From contig NZ_LMND01000012.1 in the NCBI RefSeq assembly GCF_001423265.1, forward strand, positions 131,501 to 195,500: a DNA stretch of 64,000 nt. The letters run 5' to 3'. Origin of the DNA: Methylobacterium sp. Leaf108 (lineage in GTDB: Bacteria > Pseudomonadota > Alphaproteobacteria > Rhizobiales > Beijerinckiaceae). The notes beneath the pieces were generated by a model that saw nothing but the letters and a program-made list of their open reading frames with translations, ran no database searches and was not told the DNA's origin. Shown here piece after piece: positions 1 through 9,103 of the stretch (the stretch's first letter is position 1; every line of letters starts with the position of its first letter). Made by a program: the position numbers and the translations under genes.

Positions 1-1
1 C

Positions 2-2473
2 CTCGACGAGCATCCGCACGAAAAGGGCCTGACCCGCGCGCCCATGGGCGAGGACCAGTCGGCCCTGGAAATCCTGATGCGCGAGGACGACATCCGCGAC
101 CTCGCGCAGGGACGGGCGGCGGTGCAGCGGCTGTGGGACACCTGCGGCGTGCCCGACTACCGCAAGGTCCATCCCCAGACCCATGCCGACCTCGTGGCCC
201 AGCTCTACCGCTTCCTCATGCGGGGGATGGCCGGGCGCATCCCCGACGACTGGTTCGCCAAGCACGTCGCCATGATCGACCGCATCGACGGCGACATCGA
301 CGCGCTGTCCCAGCGGATCGCGCAGGGGAGGACCTGGACCTTCGTCGCGAATCGCCCCGACTGGCTTCGCGATCCCCTGCATTGGCAGGGCGAGACGCGT
401 CGGGTAGAGGACAGGCTGTCCGATGCCCTGCACGAGCGCCTTGCGAGCCGTTTCGTCGACAGGCGCACCAGCGTCCTGATGCGGCGCCTCAGAGAGAAGA
501 CGATGTTGGAAGCTGAGATCACCGCCGGCGGCGATGTCACCGTCGAGGGGCAGCATGTCGGCCACCTGCATGGCTTCCAGTTCGTGCCCGATCCGGGCGC
601 GGAGGGCCATGAGGCCAAGACCTTGCGCAGTGCCGCCGAGAAGGCCCTGGCCGGCGAGATCGAGGCGCGGGCCGAGCGGTTCTCGGCGGCGGCCGATTCC
701 GTCGTCGTGCTGTCGCACGACGGCGTGATCCGCTGGACCGGCGACCCCGTCGCCAAGCTGACGCCCGGCGACAAGCTGTTCGAGCCGCACATCCGCCTCC
801 TGGCCGACGAGCAGCTCACCGGCCCCGCCCGCGACAAGGTCGAGGCACGGCTCACCGCCTGGCTCAAGGCGCATGTCGTGCGCCTGCTCGGGCCACTGAT
901 GGAGATCGAGACCGCGGCCGACCTCGTCGGCCTGTCCAAGGGCATCGGCTACCAGGTGGTCGAGGCGCTCGGCGTCCTCGAGCGGTCGAAGGTGATGCAC
1001 GAGATGCGCAGCCTCGACCAGGACGGCCGCGGCGCCCTGCGCCGTCATGGCGTCCGGTTCGGCGCCTACCACATCTTCCTGCCGGCCCTCCTCAAGCCGG
1101 CGCCGCGCACCCTCGCGGCCCAGCTCTGGGCCCTCAAGAACGGCGGCCTCGACCAGCGCGGCCTCGACGAGATCGCGCATCTGGCCGGCTCTGGCCGCAC
1201 CTCGATCAAGGTCGACCCCGAGATCGCCAAGGGCCTCTACCGCGCCGCCGGCTTCCGGGTGTGCGGCGAACGGGCCGTGCGCGTCGACATCCTCGAGCGC
1301 TTGGCCGACCTGATCCGCCCGGCCATCGCCTACCGGCCCGGCACCACGGCGGGCGACGCGCCGGCGGGAGCGGCCGACGAGGATACCTTCGTGCCGACGG
1401 TGGGCATGACCTCCCTGGTCGGCTGCTCGGGCGAGGATTTCGCGTCGATCCTGAAGTCGCTGGGCTACGCGCCCGAAACCCGACCGGGTACGGCGATCAC
1501 CGTGCCGCTGATCCCGGCGGCGGCCACGAAGCCGATCTCGCCGGCCGCCGCGGCCGAAGCCGGCGACGAGCCCCGCGATGGCGATATCGCCGCGGCGGCA
1601 CAGGACGGCGAGAGCGCCCCCGAGCCGACCGCCCCCGACGCGGAAGCGGGCGGGACCGTCGAGGAGATGCCGGTGGAGCCGGATTCGGTCGCCGCGCCCG
1701 AAGCGATCGCCGAGGCCGAAGAAACCTTCGCGCCTGAAGTAACCACCGCGCCAGAAGAGATCGCCGAGGCCGGCTCGCAGGTCGTTCCGGGCTCGACTCC
1801 CGATTCCGTCCTGCCCGACGAGACGCCGGCCGCGGTCGAAGACGCCGTCGCCGAGACAAGCGCCGAAGTCGCATCGGACGATGCGGCGGCCGGGCAGGAG
1901 ACCGCCGAGCAGGAGACGCCCGAGCCGGTGGCCGATGCGGCTGCGATTGCCGGCGATGTCGACGTGGTCGCCGGGGATGCCTCGTCGGAATTGGTCGAGG
2001 CTCCCGCCGAAGCGGAAGAGCCCGCTGCGGAAGGCGTGGTGACCGAGGTCTGGCGTCTCCAGCGCCAGCAGCGCAATCCCAACCCGCGCCAGAACCGGCC
2101 CCGTGGCGGACGCGATGCGCCGGCCTCGGCCGGTCGCGGCCCAGGGGCTGGCCGTCAGGACGACCGCGGCCAGCAGGATCGCCGCCCCGGCGCGGCCGGC
2201 GCTCCCGACAACCGGCGCAACCGCTCGGGCGAGGCACCCCGCCCCGGCGCGGAAGGCCGCGAAGCCCGGCCCGAGGGCGGCCGGCCGCAGCGCCGCGAGC
2301 GTTTCGAGCCGGGCCGCACCCGCCCCGAGCGCCGCGACGAGCCGCGAAACGCACCCCCGCGCGAGGACCAGCGGCCGGCCCGGCGCGAGCGGGCCCCGGA
2401 CCCGGATTCGCCCTTCGCCAAGCTCGCCGCCCTCAAGGCGCAGCTCGAGGCGGGAGACGGCGGCAAGCGTTAG
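2..2473 (+). CDS. Suv3-like helicase-related protein, C-terminal part (5' end outside window)
   Basis: The reading frame is open from base 2, so the protein begins upstream and only about 823 residues are visible; the ATG at 44 is internal. The visible N-terminal stretch matches the part that follows the helicase core in alphaproteobacterial Suv3/Ski2-type RNA helicases, with TWTFVANRPDWL, then DALHERLASRFVDRRTSVL. No Walker A or DEAD motif is present because they lie outside the window. From about base 1500 the protein becomes an acidic Ala/Glu/Pro-rich disordered stretch. It ends in an Arg/Gly/Pro-rich basic tail (about 2060-2460) of the kind that binds RNA. The family is thought to unwind RNA in decay or ribosome-related work. 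The S4-domain gene follows after 17 bases, so the two are probably co-transcribed. Confidence 0.85.
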   Translation, partial: LDEHPHEKGLTRAPMGEDQSALEILMREDDIRDLAQGRAAVQRLWDTCGVPDYRKVHPQTHADLVAQLYRFLMRGMAGRIPDDWFAKHVAMIDRIDGDIDALSQRIAQGRTWTFVANRPDWLRDPLHWQGETRRVEDRLSDALHERLASRFVDRRTSVLMRRLREKTMLEAEITAGGDVTVEGQHVGHLHGFQFVPDPGAEGHEAKTLRSAAEKALAGEIEARAERFSAAADSVVVLSHDGVIRWTGDPVAKLTPGDKLFEPHIRLLADEQLTGPARDKVEARLTAWLKAHVVRLLGPLMEIETAADLVGLSKGIGYQVVEALGVLERSKVMHEMRSLDQDGRGALRRHGVRFGAYHIFLPALLKPAPRTLAAQLWALKNGGLDQRGLDEIAHLAGSGRTSIKVDPEIAKGLYRAAGFRVCGERAVRVDILERLADLIRPAIAYRPGTTAGDAPAGAADEDTFVPTVGMTSLVGCSGEDFASILKSLGYAPETRPGTAITVPLIPAAATKPISPAAAAEAGDEPRDGDIAAAAQDGESAPEPTAPDAEAGGTVEEMPVEPDSVAAPEAIAEAEETFAPEVTTAPEEIAEAGSQVVPGSTPDSVLPDETPAAVEDAVAETSAEVASDDAAAGQETAEQETPEPVADAAAIAGDVDVVAGDASSELVEAPAEAEEPAAEGVVTEVWRLQRQQRNPNPRQNRPRGGRDAPASAGRGPGAGRQDDRGQQDRRPGAAGAPDNRRNRSGEAPRPGAEGREARPEGGRPQRRERFEPGRTRPERRDEPRNAPPREDQRPARRERAPDPDSPFAKLAALKAQLEAGDGGKR

Positions 2474-2490
2474 GGCGATCGCGGCGGGCG

Positions 2491-2784
2491 ATGAAGGCCG
2501 ACCGGCAGCGGCTCGACAAGTGGCTCTGGTTCGCGCGGTTCGCCAAGTCCCGCGCCTTGGCCGCACGCCTCGTCACCGACGGCTTCGTCCGGGTCAACGG
2601 CGTACGGGCGCAGAGCACGTCGCGGGCCGTGGCTTGTGGCGACGTCCTCACCGTGGCGGCCGCCCATGCCACCGCGACGGTCAGGATCCGCGATCTCGGG
2701 GACCGGCGCGGGCCGGCCCCGGAGGCGCGCCTCCTCTACGACGACCTGTCCGCAGGCGCCTCCGATCCGGCGACCAACGCGTGA
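2491..2784 (+). CDS. S4-domain RNA-binding protein, Hsp15-like
   Basis: The 97-residue protein opens with RLDKWLWFARFAKSR, the classic start of an S4 RNA-binding domain, followed by RLVTDGFVRVNG at residues 26-37. Escherichia coli Hsp15 (HslR) with this domain binds stalled 50S subunits that still carry a nascent chain; a similar role is inferred here. The protein is shorter than E. coli Hsp15 and keeps only a short tail. It lies 17 bases after the helicase-like gene and before ferredoxin, an order I recognise from other Methylobacterium genomes. Confidence in the domain is high, in the exact role moderate. Confidence 0.85.
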   Translation: MKADRQRLDKWLWFARFAKSRALAARLVTDGFVRVNGVRAQSTSRAVACGDVLTVAAAHATATVRIRDLGDRRGPAPEARLLYDDLSAGASDPATNA

Positions 2785-3008
2785 TGTGGGAGTACCGAGG
2801 GAGCGTACGGACCGGGACCTGCGCCGACCCGGCGCTTGTCACGTCGTTTGGCAGCGTCTAGAGCCCTGGCTGCCGAAGGAAAGCCGAAAACGGGCATCCC
2901 TCGGCCGAACCCGTTAACCGTCATGCAAGATCGCTGACGCACCATCCCGTGACCAAGTCCGAGGCGACTTGAGGGCTCCGGGCCACCGGATCGAGGACTG
3001 AAGGCTCA

Positions 3009-3347
3009 ATGACCTACGTCGTCACCGAGAACTGCATCAAGTGCAAGTACATGGACTGCGTCGAGGTCTGTCCGGTCGATTGCTTCTATGAAGGCGAGAA
3101 CATGCTCGTCATTCATCCGGACGAATGCATCGATTGCGGCGTCTGCGAGCCGGAATGTCCCGCCGAGGCGATCAAGCCCGACACGGAACCGAGCCTTGAG
3201 AGTTGGCTGAAGGTCAACGCCGACTACGCCAAGAGCTGGCCCAACATCACCCAGAAGAAGGACGCTCCGGGCGACGCCAAGGAGTGGGACGGCATCGCCG
3301 GCAAGTTCGACGCGCATTTCTCCGCCAATCCCGGCACGGGCGATTGA
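3009..3347 (+). CDS. fdxA: 7Fe ferredoxin FdxA
   Basis: The 112-residue protein is a bacterial ferredoxin with one 3Fe-4S and one 4Fe-4S cluster. Cysteines at 9, 12, 17, 21 and 25 and a second group at 40, 43, 46 and 50 ([12 protein letters not shown]) are the cluster ligands. The long C-terminal extension after residue 60 ([17 protein letters not shown]) is typical of the FdxA subfamily. It acts as a cytoplasmic low-potential electron carrier, with partner unknown from sequence. AAGG lies just before the ATG at 3009. It stands alone, with 224 bases upstream and about 495 bases of gene-free DNA downstream. Confidence 0.95.
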   Translation: MTYVVTENCIKCKYMDCVEVCPVDCFYEGENMLVIHPDECIDCGVCEPECPAEAIKPDTEPSLESWLKVNADYAKSWPNITQKKDAPGDAKEWDGIAGKFDAHFSANPGTGD

Positions 3348-3842
3348 GGCAACCCTCGCGCTCGCCCTGTTGGCGACCGCGATGACGATCCGTCGACCGC
3401 GCTGCCGGCCCTCGTGCGCTCGCGGATGGCGGCCGGTGATGCTGCGGGTGCGTGCACGACCGAAGCGCGAAATCCTGCCCGTTTCCCACCGCCCCGCCTG
3501 AACACGCTCCGGCAATCCTTTGATTTGCCATGCCGTTTGTGGTACACGGTGTGCCTGCCGTCGTTCGCGCCTGACGTGCTTTCTCCGACCGCTCCTGGTG
3601 GCTTCCAACGTCGTGTTGGGAAACGGATATCGCATGCGATCGACTGTGAGGATCGCCTCGGCGCCTCTCACGGTCTTTCATTCGTGAAGTCCGATCGACG
3701 GCAAGCCCAGGGAAACCCGGTGGCCTCCTGCGAGACTCGCAGAGGGCCGGTGGGTAGGGGCTCAGACCGGGTGACCCACCCCGGGCGACACGTTGCAGCG
3801 CGGGTTTTTCATACCGCGTGATGTTCTGGAGGCGCTTCTCGC
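3348..3842. other. Gene-free stretch between fdxA and carD
   Basis: About 495 bases separate fdxA from carD. Open frames exist (for example 3414-3821 on the plus strand), but their products are Arg/Pro-rich without any recognisable pattern, and I do not believe they are genes. The least GC-rich part is around 3520-3560 and could hold the carD promoter. I cannot assign -35 or -10 boxes with confidence. Confidence 0.4.
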
Positions 3843-4418
3843 ATGACCACAGCTAAGAAGACGACGGCTGGCCGCCAAGGCTTCAAGACGGGAGAAGCGG
3901 TGGTTTATCCGGCTCACGGTGTCGGTCGCATCACGGCGATCGAGGAGCAGGAGATCGCCGGATACAAGCTCGAGCTGTTCGTGGTCTCCTTCGAGAAGGA
4001 CAAGATGGTCCTGCGCGTCCCCACCGCCAAGGCCAACAGCGTCGGCATGCGCAAGCTGGCCGAGCCGGAACTGGTGAAGAAGGCCCTCGACGTGCTGACG
4101 GGCCGCGCCCGGATCAAGCGGACGATGTGGTCGCGCCGCGCCCAGGAGTACGAGGCCAAGATCAATTCCGGCGATCTCCTGTCGGTGACCGAGGTCGTGC
4201 GCGACCTGTTCCGGTCCGAGGCTCAGCCCGAGCAATCCTACAGCGAGAGGCAGCTCTACGAGGCGGCCCTCGACCGGATCGTGCGGGAGATTTCGGCCGT
4301 GAACCGGGTCACCGAGACCGAGGCCCTCAAGCTGATCGAGCAGAGCCTGGCGAAATCACCCCGTCGCGCCAAGGGTGAGGCCGAGCCCGAGGAAGACGTC
4401 CAGGAAGAAGCCGCCTGA
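3843..4418 (+). CDS. carD: CarD-family transcriptional regulator
   Basis: A 191-residue CarD/CdnL/TRCF-type protein. The N-terminal RNA-polymerase-interacting domain is seen in FKTGEAVVYPAHGVGRITAI (residues 16-35) and in the following beta-rich part. The C-terminal half is helical (ELVKKALDVL, WSRRAQEYEAKI). CarD proteins bind the RNA polymerase beta subunit and stabilise open promoter complexes, notably at rRNA promoters. The tail is Glu-rich. GGAGG lies about 10 bases before the ATG. A strong intrinsic terminator follows at 4503-4531, so the gene is probably monocistronic. Confidence 0.95.
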   Translation: MTTAKKTTAGRQGFKTGEAVVYPAHGVGRITAIEEQEIAGYKLELFVVSFEKDKMVLRVPTAKANSVGMRKLAEPELVKKALDVLTGRARIKRTMWSRRAQEYEAKINSGDLLSVTEVVRDLFRSEAQPEQSYSERQLYEAALDRIVREISAVNRVTETEALKLIEQSLAKSPRRAKGEAEPEEDVQEEAA

Positions 4419-4502
4419 GGCCCCCCCCGGCGAGCATCGGGCGAACGATAGGGTCTGAAAATCCCGGCCTCCCCCCATCGTCCGACGGTTCGAATTCGAC
4501 AC

Positions 4503-4531
4503 AGCCCGGTGCGCAAGCATCGGGCTTTTTT
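4503..4531 (+). terminator. Intrinsic terminator after carD
   Basis: The arms AGCCCGGTGC (4503-4512) and GCATCGGGCT (4517-4526) pair over ten bases with one G-T wobble. The loop is a GCAA tetraloop, and six Ts follow at 4526-4531. It sits 85 bases after the carD stop. Confidence 0.93.
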
Positions 4532-4700
4532 CATCGCACGGTCCCGCGTCATCATGCCCCGTCGGCGAGACGCCCGGAACCATGGCTCCCGCCCTAGGTT
4601 GTCGCAGGCCTGACAAAGGTCTGAAGGTCGTCGTCTGTTCGCCCGGGAAACCCCGGTGGCCGCGACAGACGCGCTCGATGCAGGAAACGCGGAGGCGGGC

Positions 4701-5573
4701 ATGGCGGATATCGCTGGGATACGTCGGCAGTTCATTCGTACCGCGATGGAGGCTCCCTTCCTCGCCCGCGACGAGGAACGCGGCCTCGCCGTCGCGTGGA
4801 AGGACAGCCGCAACGAACAGGCCCTGCACCGCCTCATCTCCGCCCACATGCGGCTCGTCATTGCCATCGCCGGCCGCTTCCGCCACTACGGATTGCCGAT
4901 GGCCGATCTCGTCCAGGAAGGTCACGTCGGGTTGATGGAGGCCGCCGCCCGGTTCGAGCCGGAGCGCGAGGTGCGGTTCTCCACCTATGCCACATGGTGG
5001 ATCCGTGCATCGATCCAGGATTACATCCTGCGCAACTGGTCGATCGTCCGCGGCGGCACGAGTTCGGCGCAGAAGGCCCTGTTCTTCAACCTGCGACGCC
5101 TGCGTGCCCGTCTCATGCAGTCCACCGAGGAGCATGTGGGCGACGAGATCCACCGGCGCATCGCCACCGCCATCGGCGTGTCCCGCGAGGACGTGGCCTT
5201 GATGGACGCGAGGCTGTCCGGTCCTGACATGTCGCTGAACGCCCCCATCGGCGACGAGGGTGAAACCTCCTCCGAACGGATGGACTTCCTCGTCGACGGG
5301 GCCGACTTGCCCGACCAGACCGTCTCCGAATCCGTCGACGGCGAACGGCGCCTGACGTGGCTGAACGAAGCCCTCGCCGTCCTGTCGGAGCGCGAACTGC
5401 GCATCCTTCGGGAGCGCCGGCTTGCGGAAGACCAGGCGACCCTCGAGGCCCTGGGCCAGCGCCTCGGCATCTCCAAGGAGCGGGTTCGGCAGATCGAGAA
5501 CCGCGCGTTGGAGAAGCTGCGCCGGGCTCTGGCGGAGCGTTTTCCGCAGACGGGCGGCAACGTCTACGGCTGA
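4701..5573 (+). CDS. rpoH: RNA polymerase heat-shock sigma factor (sigma-32)
   Basis: A sigma-70 family protein of the RpoH group. Region 2 is clear (HMRLVIAIAGRFRHYG at 49-64, LVQEGHVGLMEAAARF at 70-85, FSTYATWWIRASIQDYI at 93-109). The RpoH box QKALFFNLR at 124-132 separates it from RpoD-type factors. Region 4.2 carries the helix-turn-helix near the C terminus (LGISKERVRQIENRALEKL). I prefer the ATG at 4701 because GGAGG stands five bases before it; a GTG at 4656 would add 15 residues. RpoH directs transcription of chaperone and protease genes. Alphaproteobacteria often have more than one copy, so this may be one of several. Confidence 0.93.
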   Translation: MADIAGIRRQFIRTAMEAPFLARDEERGLAVAWKDSRNEQALHRLISAHMRLVIAIAGRFRHYGLPMADLVQEGHVGLMEAAARFEPEREVRFSTYATWWIRASIQDYILRNWSIVRGGTSSAQKALFFNLRRLRARLMQSTEEHVGDEIHRRIATAIGVSREDVALMDARLSGPDMSLNAPIGDEGETSSERMDFLVDGADLPDQTVSESVDGERRLTWLNEALAVLSERELRILRERRLAEDQATLEALGQRLGISKERVRQIENRALEKLRRALAERFPQTGGNVYG

Positions 5574-5722
5574 CGTCGGGCAGCGCTCCCCACCGGAACG
5601 CCGCGTTGCAATTTTATGACAGCGCCGTCCGCGTTTCATGAAAATCGAATTTAGCGGACGCCATGGGGTGTACGCCTGCGACTGACCCGTGAAACCTGGG
5701 CGCCCTTCGACGCGGGTTCGCC

Positions 5723-5956
5723 ATGACCGATCACTCCCCTTCCTGGACGCCGATCCTCTTGATCGTCGGCACCGTCCTGGCCCCCGTGGTCGTCGCCGTG
5801 TCGGTCCCTTGCGACATGGGGTGGCCGGCTTTCTGCGGCTTGGTTTACGGCGTCGTGGCAGCATCCGAATGCGCGTATCTGGCGTGGCTCTTCCTCGGAC
5901 GGTCGTCGTCGGCGCAAGCTGCTTGGCGGCAATCGGATTGGCACACGCACACTTGA
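5723..5956 (+). CDS. Small hypothetical membrane protein
   Basis: A 77-residue frame with two hydrophobic segments, about residues 10-28 (ILLIVGTVLAPVVVAVSV) and 36-57 (FCGLVYGVVAASECAYLAWL), then a short polar tail ending HTHT. I do not recognise a family. The ribosome binding site is weak. It lies between rpoH and the phosphopantetheinyl transferase. It could be a real two-helix inner-membrane protein; support is limited to its hydrophobicity pattern. Confidence 0.4.
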   Translation: MTDHSPSWTPILLIVGTVLAPVVVAVSVPCDMGWPAFCGLVYGVVAASECAYLAWLFLGRSSSAQAAWRQSDWHTHT

Positions 5957-6043
5957 TGCGACGGCGACCGGACCGGTCGCCCGCGCCATTCGATCGTGGC
6001 CGCCAGAAGGTCGGGACCTCGGCAGGTCCGGCCTTGCCCTGAG

Positions 6044-6778
6044 ATGCGGGTCGCGAAGACGGCGGACGACGTGGCAAGCGGCGTCTGGGTCGTCAACCTC
6101 GCCCGTGAGCACCTGGGGCCTGCGGCCGTCAACGCCATCCTGTCGCCGGACGAGATCGCGCGGGCCGACCGCTTCCTGAGGCCGGCCGACCGCCGCCGCT
6201 TCCTCGGCAGTCATCTCGCGGTGCGGCTCGTTCTCGGGCGCGCCCTGGGCATCGATCCCGCTGACCTGGACTTCGCGGCCGGGCCGAACGGAAAGCCGGA
6301 GCTGAAGCCCTGTGGACGGGACCGGCTCGACTTTAACCTGTCGCACTCCGGCGATTTCGCCCTCATCGGCGTCTCGCGCCAGGGCGCGATCGGCGTCGAC
6401 GTCGAAGTCGCACGCCCGATCGCGGATACCTTGCGCGTCGCACGCGCTCATTTCGCGCCGAGCGAAATCCAGACCCTCGAAGGCTGCACATCGGAGGCCC
6501 TCCCCGGCGCCTTCTTCGCATGCTGGACGTGCAAGGAAGCCTTCGTGAAGGCCACCGGCGCCGGTCTGTCGAAGCGACTCGACCGGTTCGCCGTGACGAT
6601 CCCTCCCGCACCGGCACGGGTCGTCTCCATCGATGGGGATGCGACGGCGGGGCGGACCTGGAGCCTGCACCGCCTCGCACCGGCTCCCGGCCATGTCGGC
6701 GCCGTCGCCATCGCGGCGCCCGATACCGCCTGCGAGGTGCTGCATCTGGAGCCCGGTTGGGCGCGGGCGCGCTGGTGA
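6044..6778 (+). CDS. 4'-phosphopantetheinyl transferase, Sfp type
   Basis: The enzyme moves the phosphopantetheine arm of coenzyme A to a serine on a carrier protein. Signature motifs are in the expected order: NLSHS at residues 98-102, GVDVE at 117-121 (magnesium ligands) and WTCKEAFVK at 161-169. Length (244 residues) fits the Sfp/Gsp group rather than short AcpS. The ATG at 6044 is used here; a GTG at 5996 in frame would add 16 residues, and neither has a clear Shine-Dalgarno sequence. No polyketide or non-ribosomal peptide synthase is nearby, so the carrier substrate is unknown. Confidence 0.9.
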   Translation: MRVAKTADDVASGVWVVNLAREHLGPAAVNAILSPDEIARADRFLRPADRRRFLGSHLAVRLVLGRALGIDPADLDFAAGPNGKPELKPCGRDRLDFNLSHSGDFALIGVSRQGAIGVDVEVARPIADTLRVARAHFAPSEIQTLEGCTSEALPGAFFACWTCKEAFVKATGAGLSKRLDRFAVTIPPAPARVVSIDGDATAGRTWSLHRLAPAPGHVGAVAIAAPDTACEVLHLEPGWARARW

Positions 6779-6875
6779 GGCCGCGGCGACGACAGTCGGG
6801 ACGACCGCAACGATCCGCTTGCGGCGACCGACATGGGTCGCTATAGCTCCGGGCGTCGGCGGCAACGCCGGCTGT

Positions 6876-6952
6876 CGGAGTGTAGCGCAGTCTGGTAGCG
6901 CACCACGTTCGGGACGTGGGGGTCGTAGGTTCGAATCCTATCACTCCGACCA
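6876..6952 (+). tRNA. tRNA-Pro (anticodon CGG)
   Basis: The acceptor arms CGGAGTG (6876-6882) and CACTCCG (6942-6948) pair, and A plus an encoded CCA end the molecule. The anticodon stem CCACG/CGTGG flanks the loop TTCGGGA, giving anticodon CGG. The T loop reads GGTTCGAATCC. It reads codon CCG, which is frequent in this GC-rich genome. Confidence 0.96.
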
Positions 6953-7027
6953 ATTTTCCCGCATACCGTTTCCATCGTCGCCGAATGCCTTGGGCGAGCC
7001 GGACACGGTTCTGAGGCAATCGGCCGT

Positions 7028-9103
7028 TTGGCGGGATACGTGCTGGCGACGGTCCCGGACCCTGGAACGGCGCGGTTCGGCGAGGCGGCGCACGGCGTTT
7101 CCGGGTGGCCGTTCGATGCCGACCCCTCCCCGCCTCTGCCCCTTGCCCTTCCCGACGGTAGTCCCTGGCCTTCGGTCACCGTCATCGTCCTCGAAGAGGG
7201 CGACGCCACCGGCCTTGCGGCGACACTGGCCGCGATCCACCGCCAGACCTACCCGGCACTCGACCACCGGATCGCCGCGGCGAGCCCCTCGACATTCGAA
7301 CGCTCGGTCGCGGACCGTGATGCCGATGCGGTGATCGTGCTGCGCGCGGGCGACCTCCTCGCACCGGATGCCGTGGCGGCGATGGCGTTCGAAGCGGCCA
7401 TGACGGGGGCGCAGGTGGTGACCGGCCTGCGGGTCCTTTACGACCGTGCGGTCCTCGCCATCGACGTCGTCGCCCATCCCCCCGGCCGAATCGGCGCGAC
7501 CGCCCCGGCGATACAGGACGCCGCCCCACCCGGCTTCGGAGAATGGCTCCTCGACCGGCGCGCCGTTGAACGGGCCGGCGGCCTCGACCTGTCCGGCACG
7601 CAGCCGATGGCAGACCTCTGGCGGCGCATGGCCGCTAACGGCGCCCACCTCGCGCGGGTCGGCAGGCCGGTGGTGCTGCAGCGTGTCGACGCCGAGGTCC
7701 ATGGGGCGCACCCGCCGGCCGCCGGCCTGTCGATCGTCTCGCTCACCGACATCGGCTATACCGCCGGCGCCGGCATCGCGCACCGCCGCCTGGCGGAGGC
7801 GCTGGGCCTGGCGGGCCACCGCATCGCCCACGTCAGGCTCGCCGACGAATCGCCGCCGGCCGCCGCCGAATGGACGGACGCCTTTCCGCGCTCGGAACAG
7901 GCGATCCTCGCGGGCGGCCACGACCTCGTCCTCGCCGGCAACCTCCACGGCACCACCCGCAGCACCCGCGTCCTCGCCCGCCTGGGGAAGCACCTGCCGG
8001 TCGTCGCCGTCCTGCACGACCTGTTTCCGCTCACCGGCCGCTGCGCCTTTCCCAAGGGGTGCGCGATCATCGCGAACGGCTGCAGCGCCGCCTGCCCGTC
8101 ACCGAACTATTATCCCCAGTTGGCCCCGAGCCGGATCGCGCGTGCGCATGCCGACAAGCGTGACGTGCTGGTGGAGGCTGGCGCGCCCCTGCTCCTGGCC
8201 AATTCCGCCTGGACGCGAGAGGCGGCGCGCGATCTCGCGCCGGCCTCGACGCGGATCGCCCAGATCGACCTCGCCTTCCCCACGGGCGTCTTTCGCCCCG
8301 GCGACCGCGCCGACCTGCGGCGCCGGCTCGGCCTGCCGCCGGACGACGTCATCGTGATGTTCGGGGCGGTGATCGTGGATGCACCGGGTAAGGGCTTTGC
8401 CGATCTGGTGGCGATTTTCCGTCGCGTGGCGAGGCCGGGCATCCGCTTCGTGGCGGCCGGGCGGCTCGACGATCCGTCCGTGTTCGGCCTGCCCGATCTC
8501 ATCAGCACCGGGCCGATCGGCGACGAGGCGGTGCTGGCCGATTGGTACCGCGCCTGCGACATCTACCTCACCGCCAGCCAGACCGAGACCCTCGGCCAGA
8601 CGCCGATCGAAGCCGGGCTGTGCGGAACGCCGACGGTCGCCTACCGCTCCTGCGGCCTCACCACCGCCGTCATCGACGGCGTCTCGGGCCTCCTCGCCCC
8701 CACCGACCCGATGGCGCTCGCGGCCCTGCTCGCGCGGCTGATCGACGATGCCGGCCTGCGCCGCGATCTCGGCGCCTGGGGCCGCATCGCGCTGGAGAAC
8801 CGCAACAGCTACGCGGCGGCTGCTCTGCGCTTCGACGACGTGGCCCGCCGGGAGGGTTTCGCGGCCTCGAGCGCCCTCGGCGGCCGCGTCCGGCTGTCGC
8901 CGGATCTCCTGGGGTATTACGCCTTCGCCGCACGCCGCCATCCGGGGGAGAGGGGAACGGTGCCCGCCGACAGGGGTGCCGCCACGCGATACCTGCGCCG
9001 GGCCAAGCACGCCGTATTGGGGCGGGGAATGCCGCCGTGGCTCCGGCGCTTCCTCCACCTGGCCAGCCTCGCCCGGCGCCGCCTGAACGGGACGTCCCGA
9101 TGA
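7028..9103 (+). CDS. Two-domain glycosyltransferase (GT2-like then GT4)
   Basis: A 691-residue protein. Residues about 55-220 look like a degenerate GT-A/GT2 domain (SVTVIVLEEG, then VIVLRAGDLLAPDA, where an aspartate-rich DxD would be expected). From about 235 there is a GT4 GT-B domain. It has ADSL-like donor-site features: HDLFPLTGRC with the Cys-rich insertion GCAIIANGCSAACP around residues 335-358, as in WcaL-type transferases, and later TASQTETLGQTPIEAGLCGTP. It probably adds a sugar to an exopolysaccharide repeat unit in the cytoplasm. The TTG start is the first in frame and weakly supported. Its stop overlaps the next transferase start by four bases, showing coupling. Confidence 0.85.
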   Translation: MAGYVLATVPDPGTARFGEAAHGVSGWPFDADPSPPLPLALPDGSPWPSVTVIVLEEGDATGLAATLAAIHRQTYPALDHRIAAASPSTFERSVADRDADAVIVLRAGDLLAPDAVAAMAFEAAMTGAQVVTGLRVLYDRAVLAIDVVAHPPGRIGATAPAIQDAAPPGFGEWLLDRRAVERAGGLDLSGTQPMADLWRRMAANGAHLARVGRPVVLQRVDAEVHGAHPPAAGLSIVSLTDIGYTAGAGIAHRRLAEALGLAGHRIAHVRLADESPPAAAEWTDAFPRSEQAILAGGHDLVLAGNLHGTTRSTRVLARLGKHLPVVAVLHDLFPLTGRCAFPKGCAIIANGCSAACPSPNYYPQLAPSRIARAHADKRDVLVEAGAPLLLANSAWTREAARDLAPASTRIAQIDLAFPTGVFRPGDRADLRRRLGLPPDDVIVMFGAVIVDAPGKGFADLVAIFRRVARPGIRFVAAGRLDDPSVFGLPDLISTGPIGDEAVLADWYRACDIYLTASQTETLGQTPIEAGLCGTPTVAYRSCGLTTAVIDGVSGLLAPTDPMALAALLARLIDDAGLRRDLGAWGRIALENRNSYAAAALRFDDVARREGFAASSALGGRVRLSPDLLGYYAFAARRHPGERGTVPADRGAATRYLRRAKHAVLGRGMPPWLRRFLHLASLARRRLNGTSR

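Noticed and set aside
3414..3821. A 135-residue frame between fdxA and carD
   Set aside because: Ser/Arg/Pro-rich, no ribosome site and no family pattern.
6876..6952. Integration site of a genomic island at tRNA-Pro
   Set aside because: No integrase, no duplicated tRNA 3' end, and neighbouring genes have normal composition.
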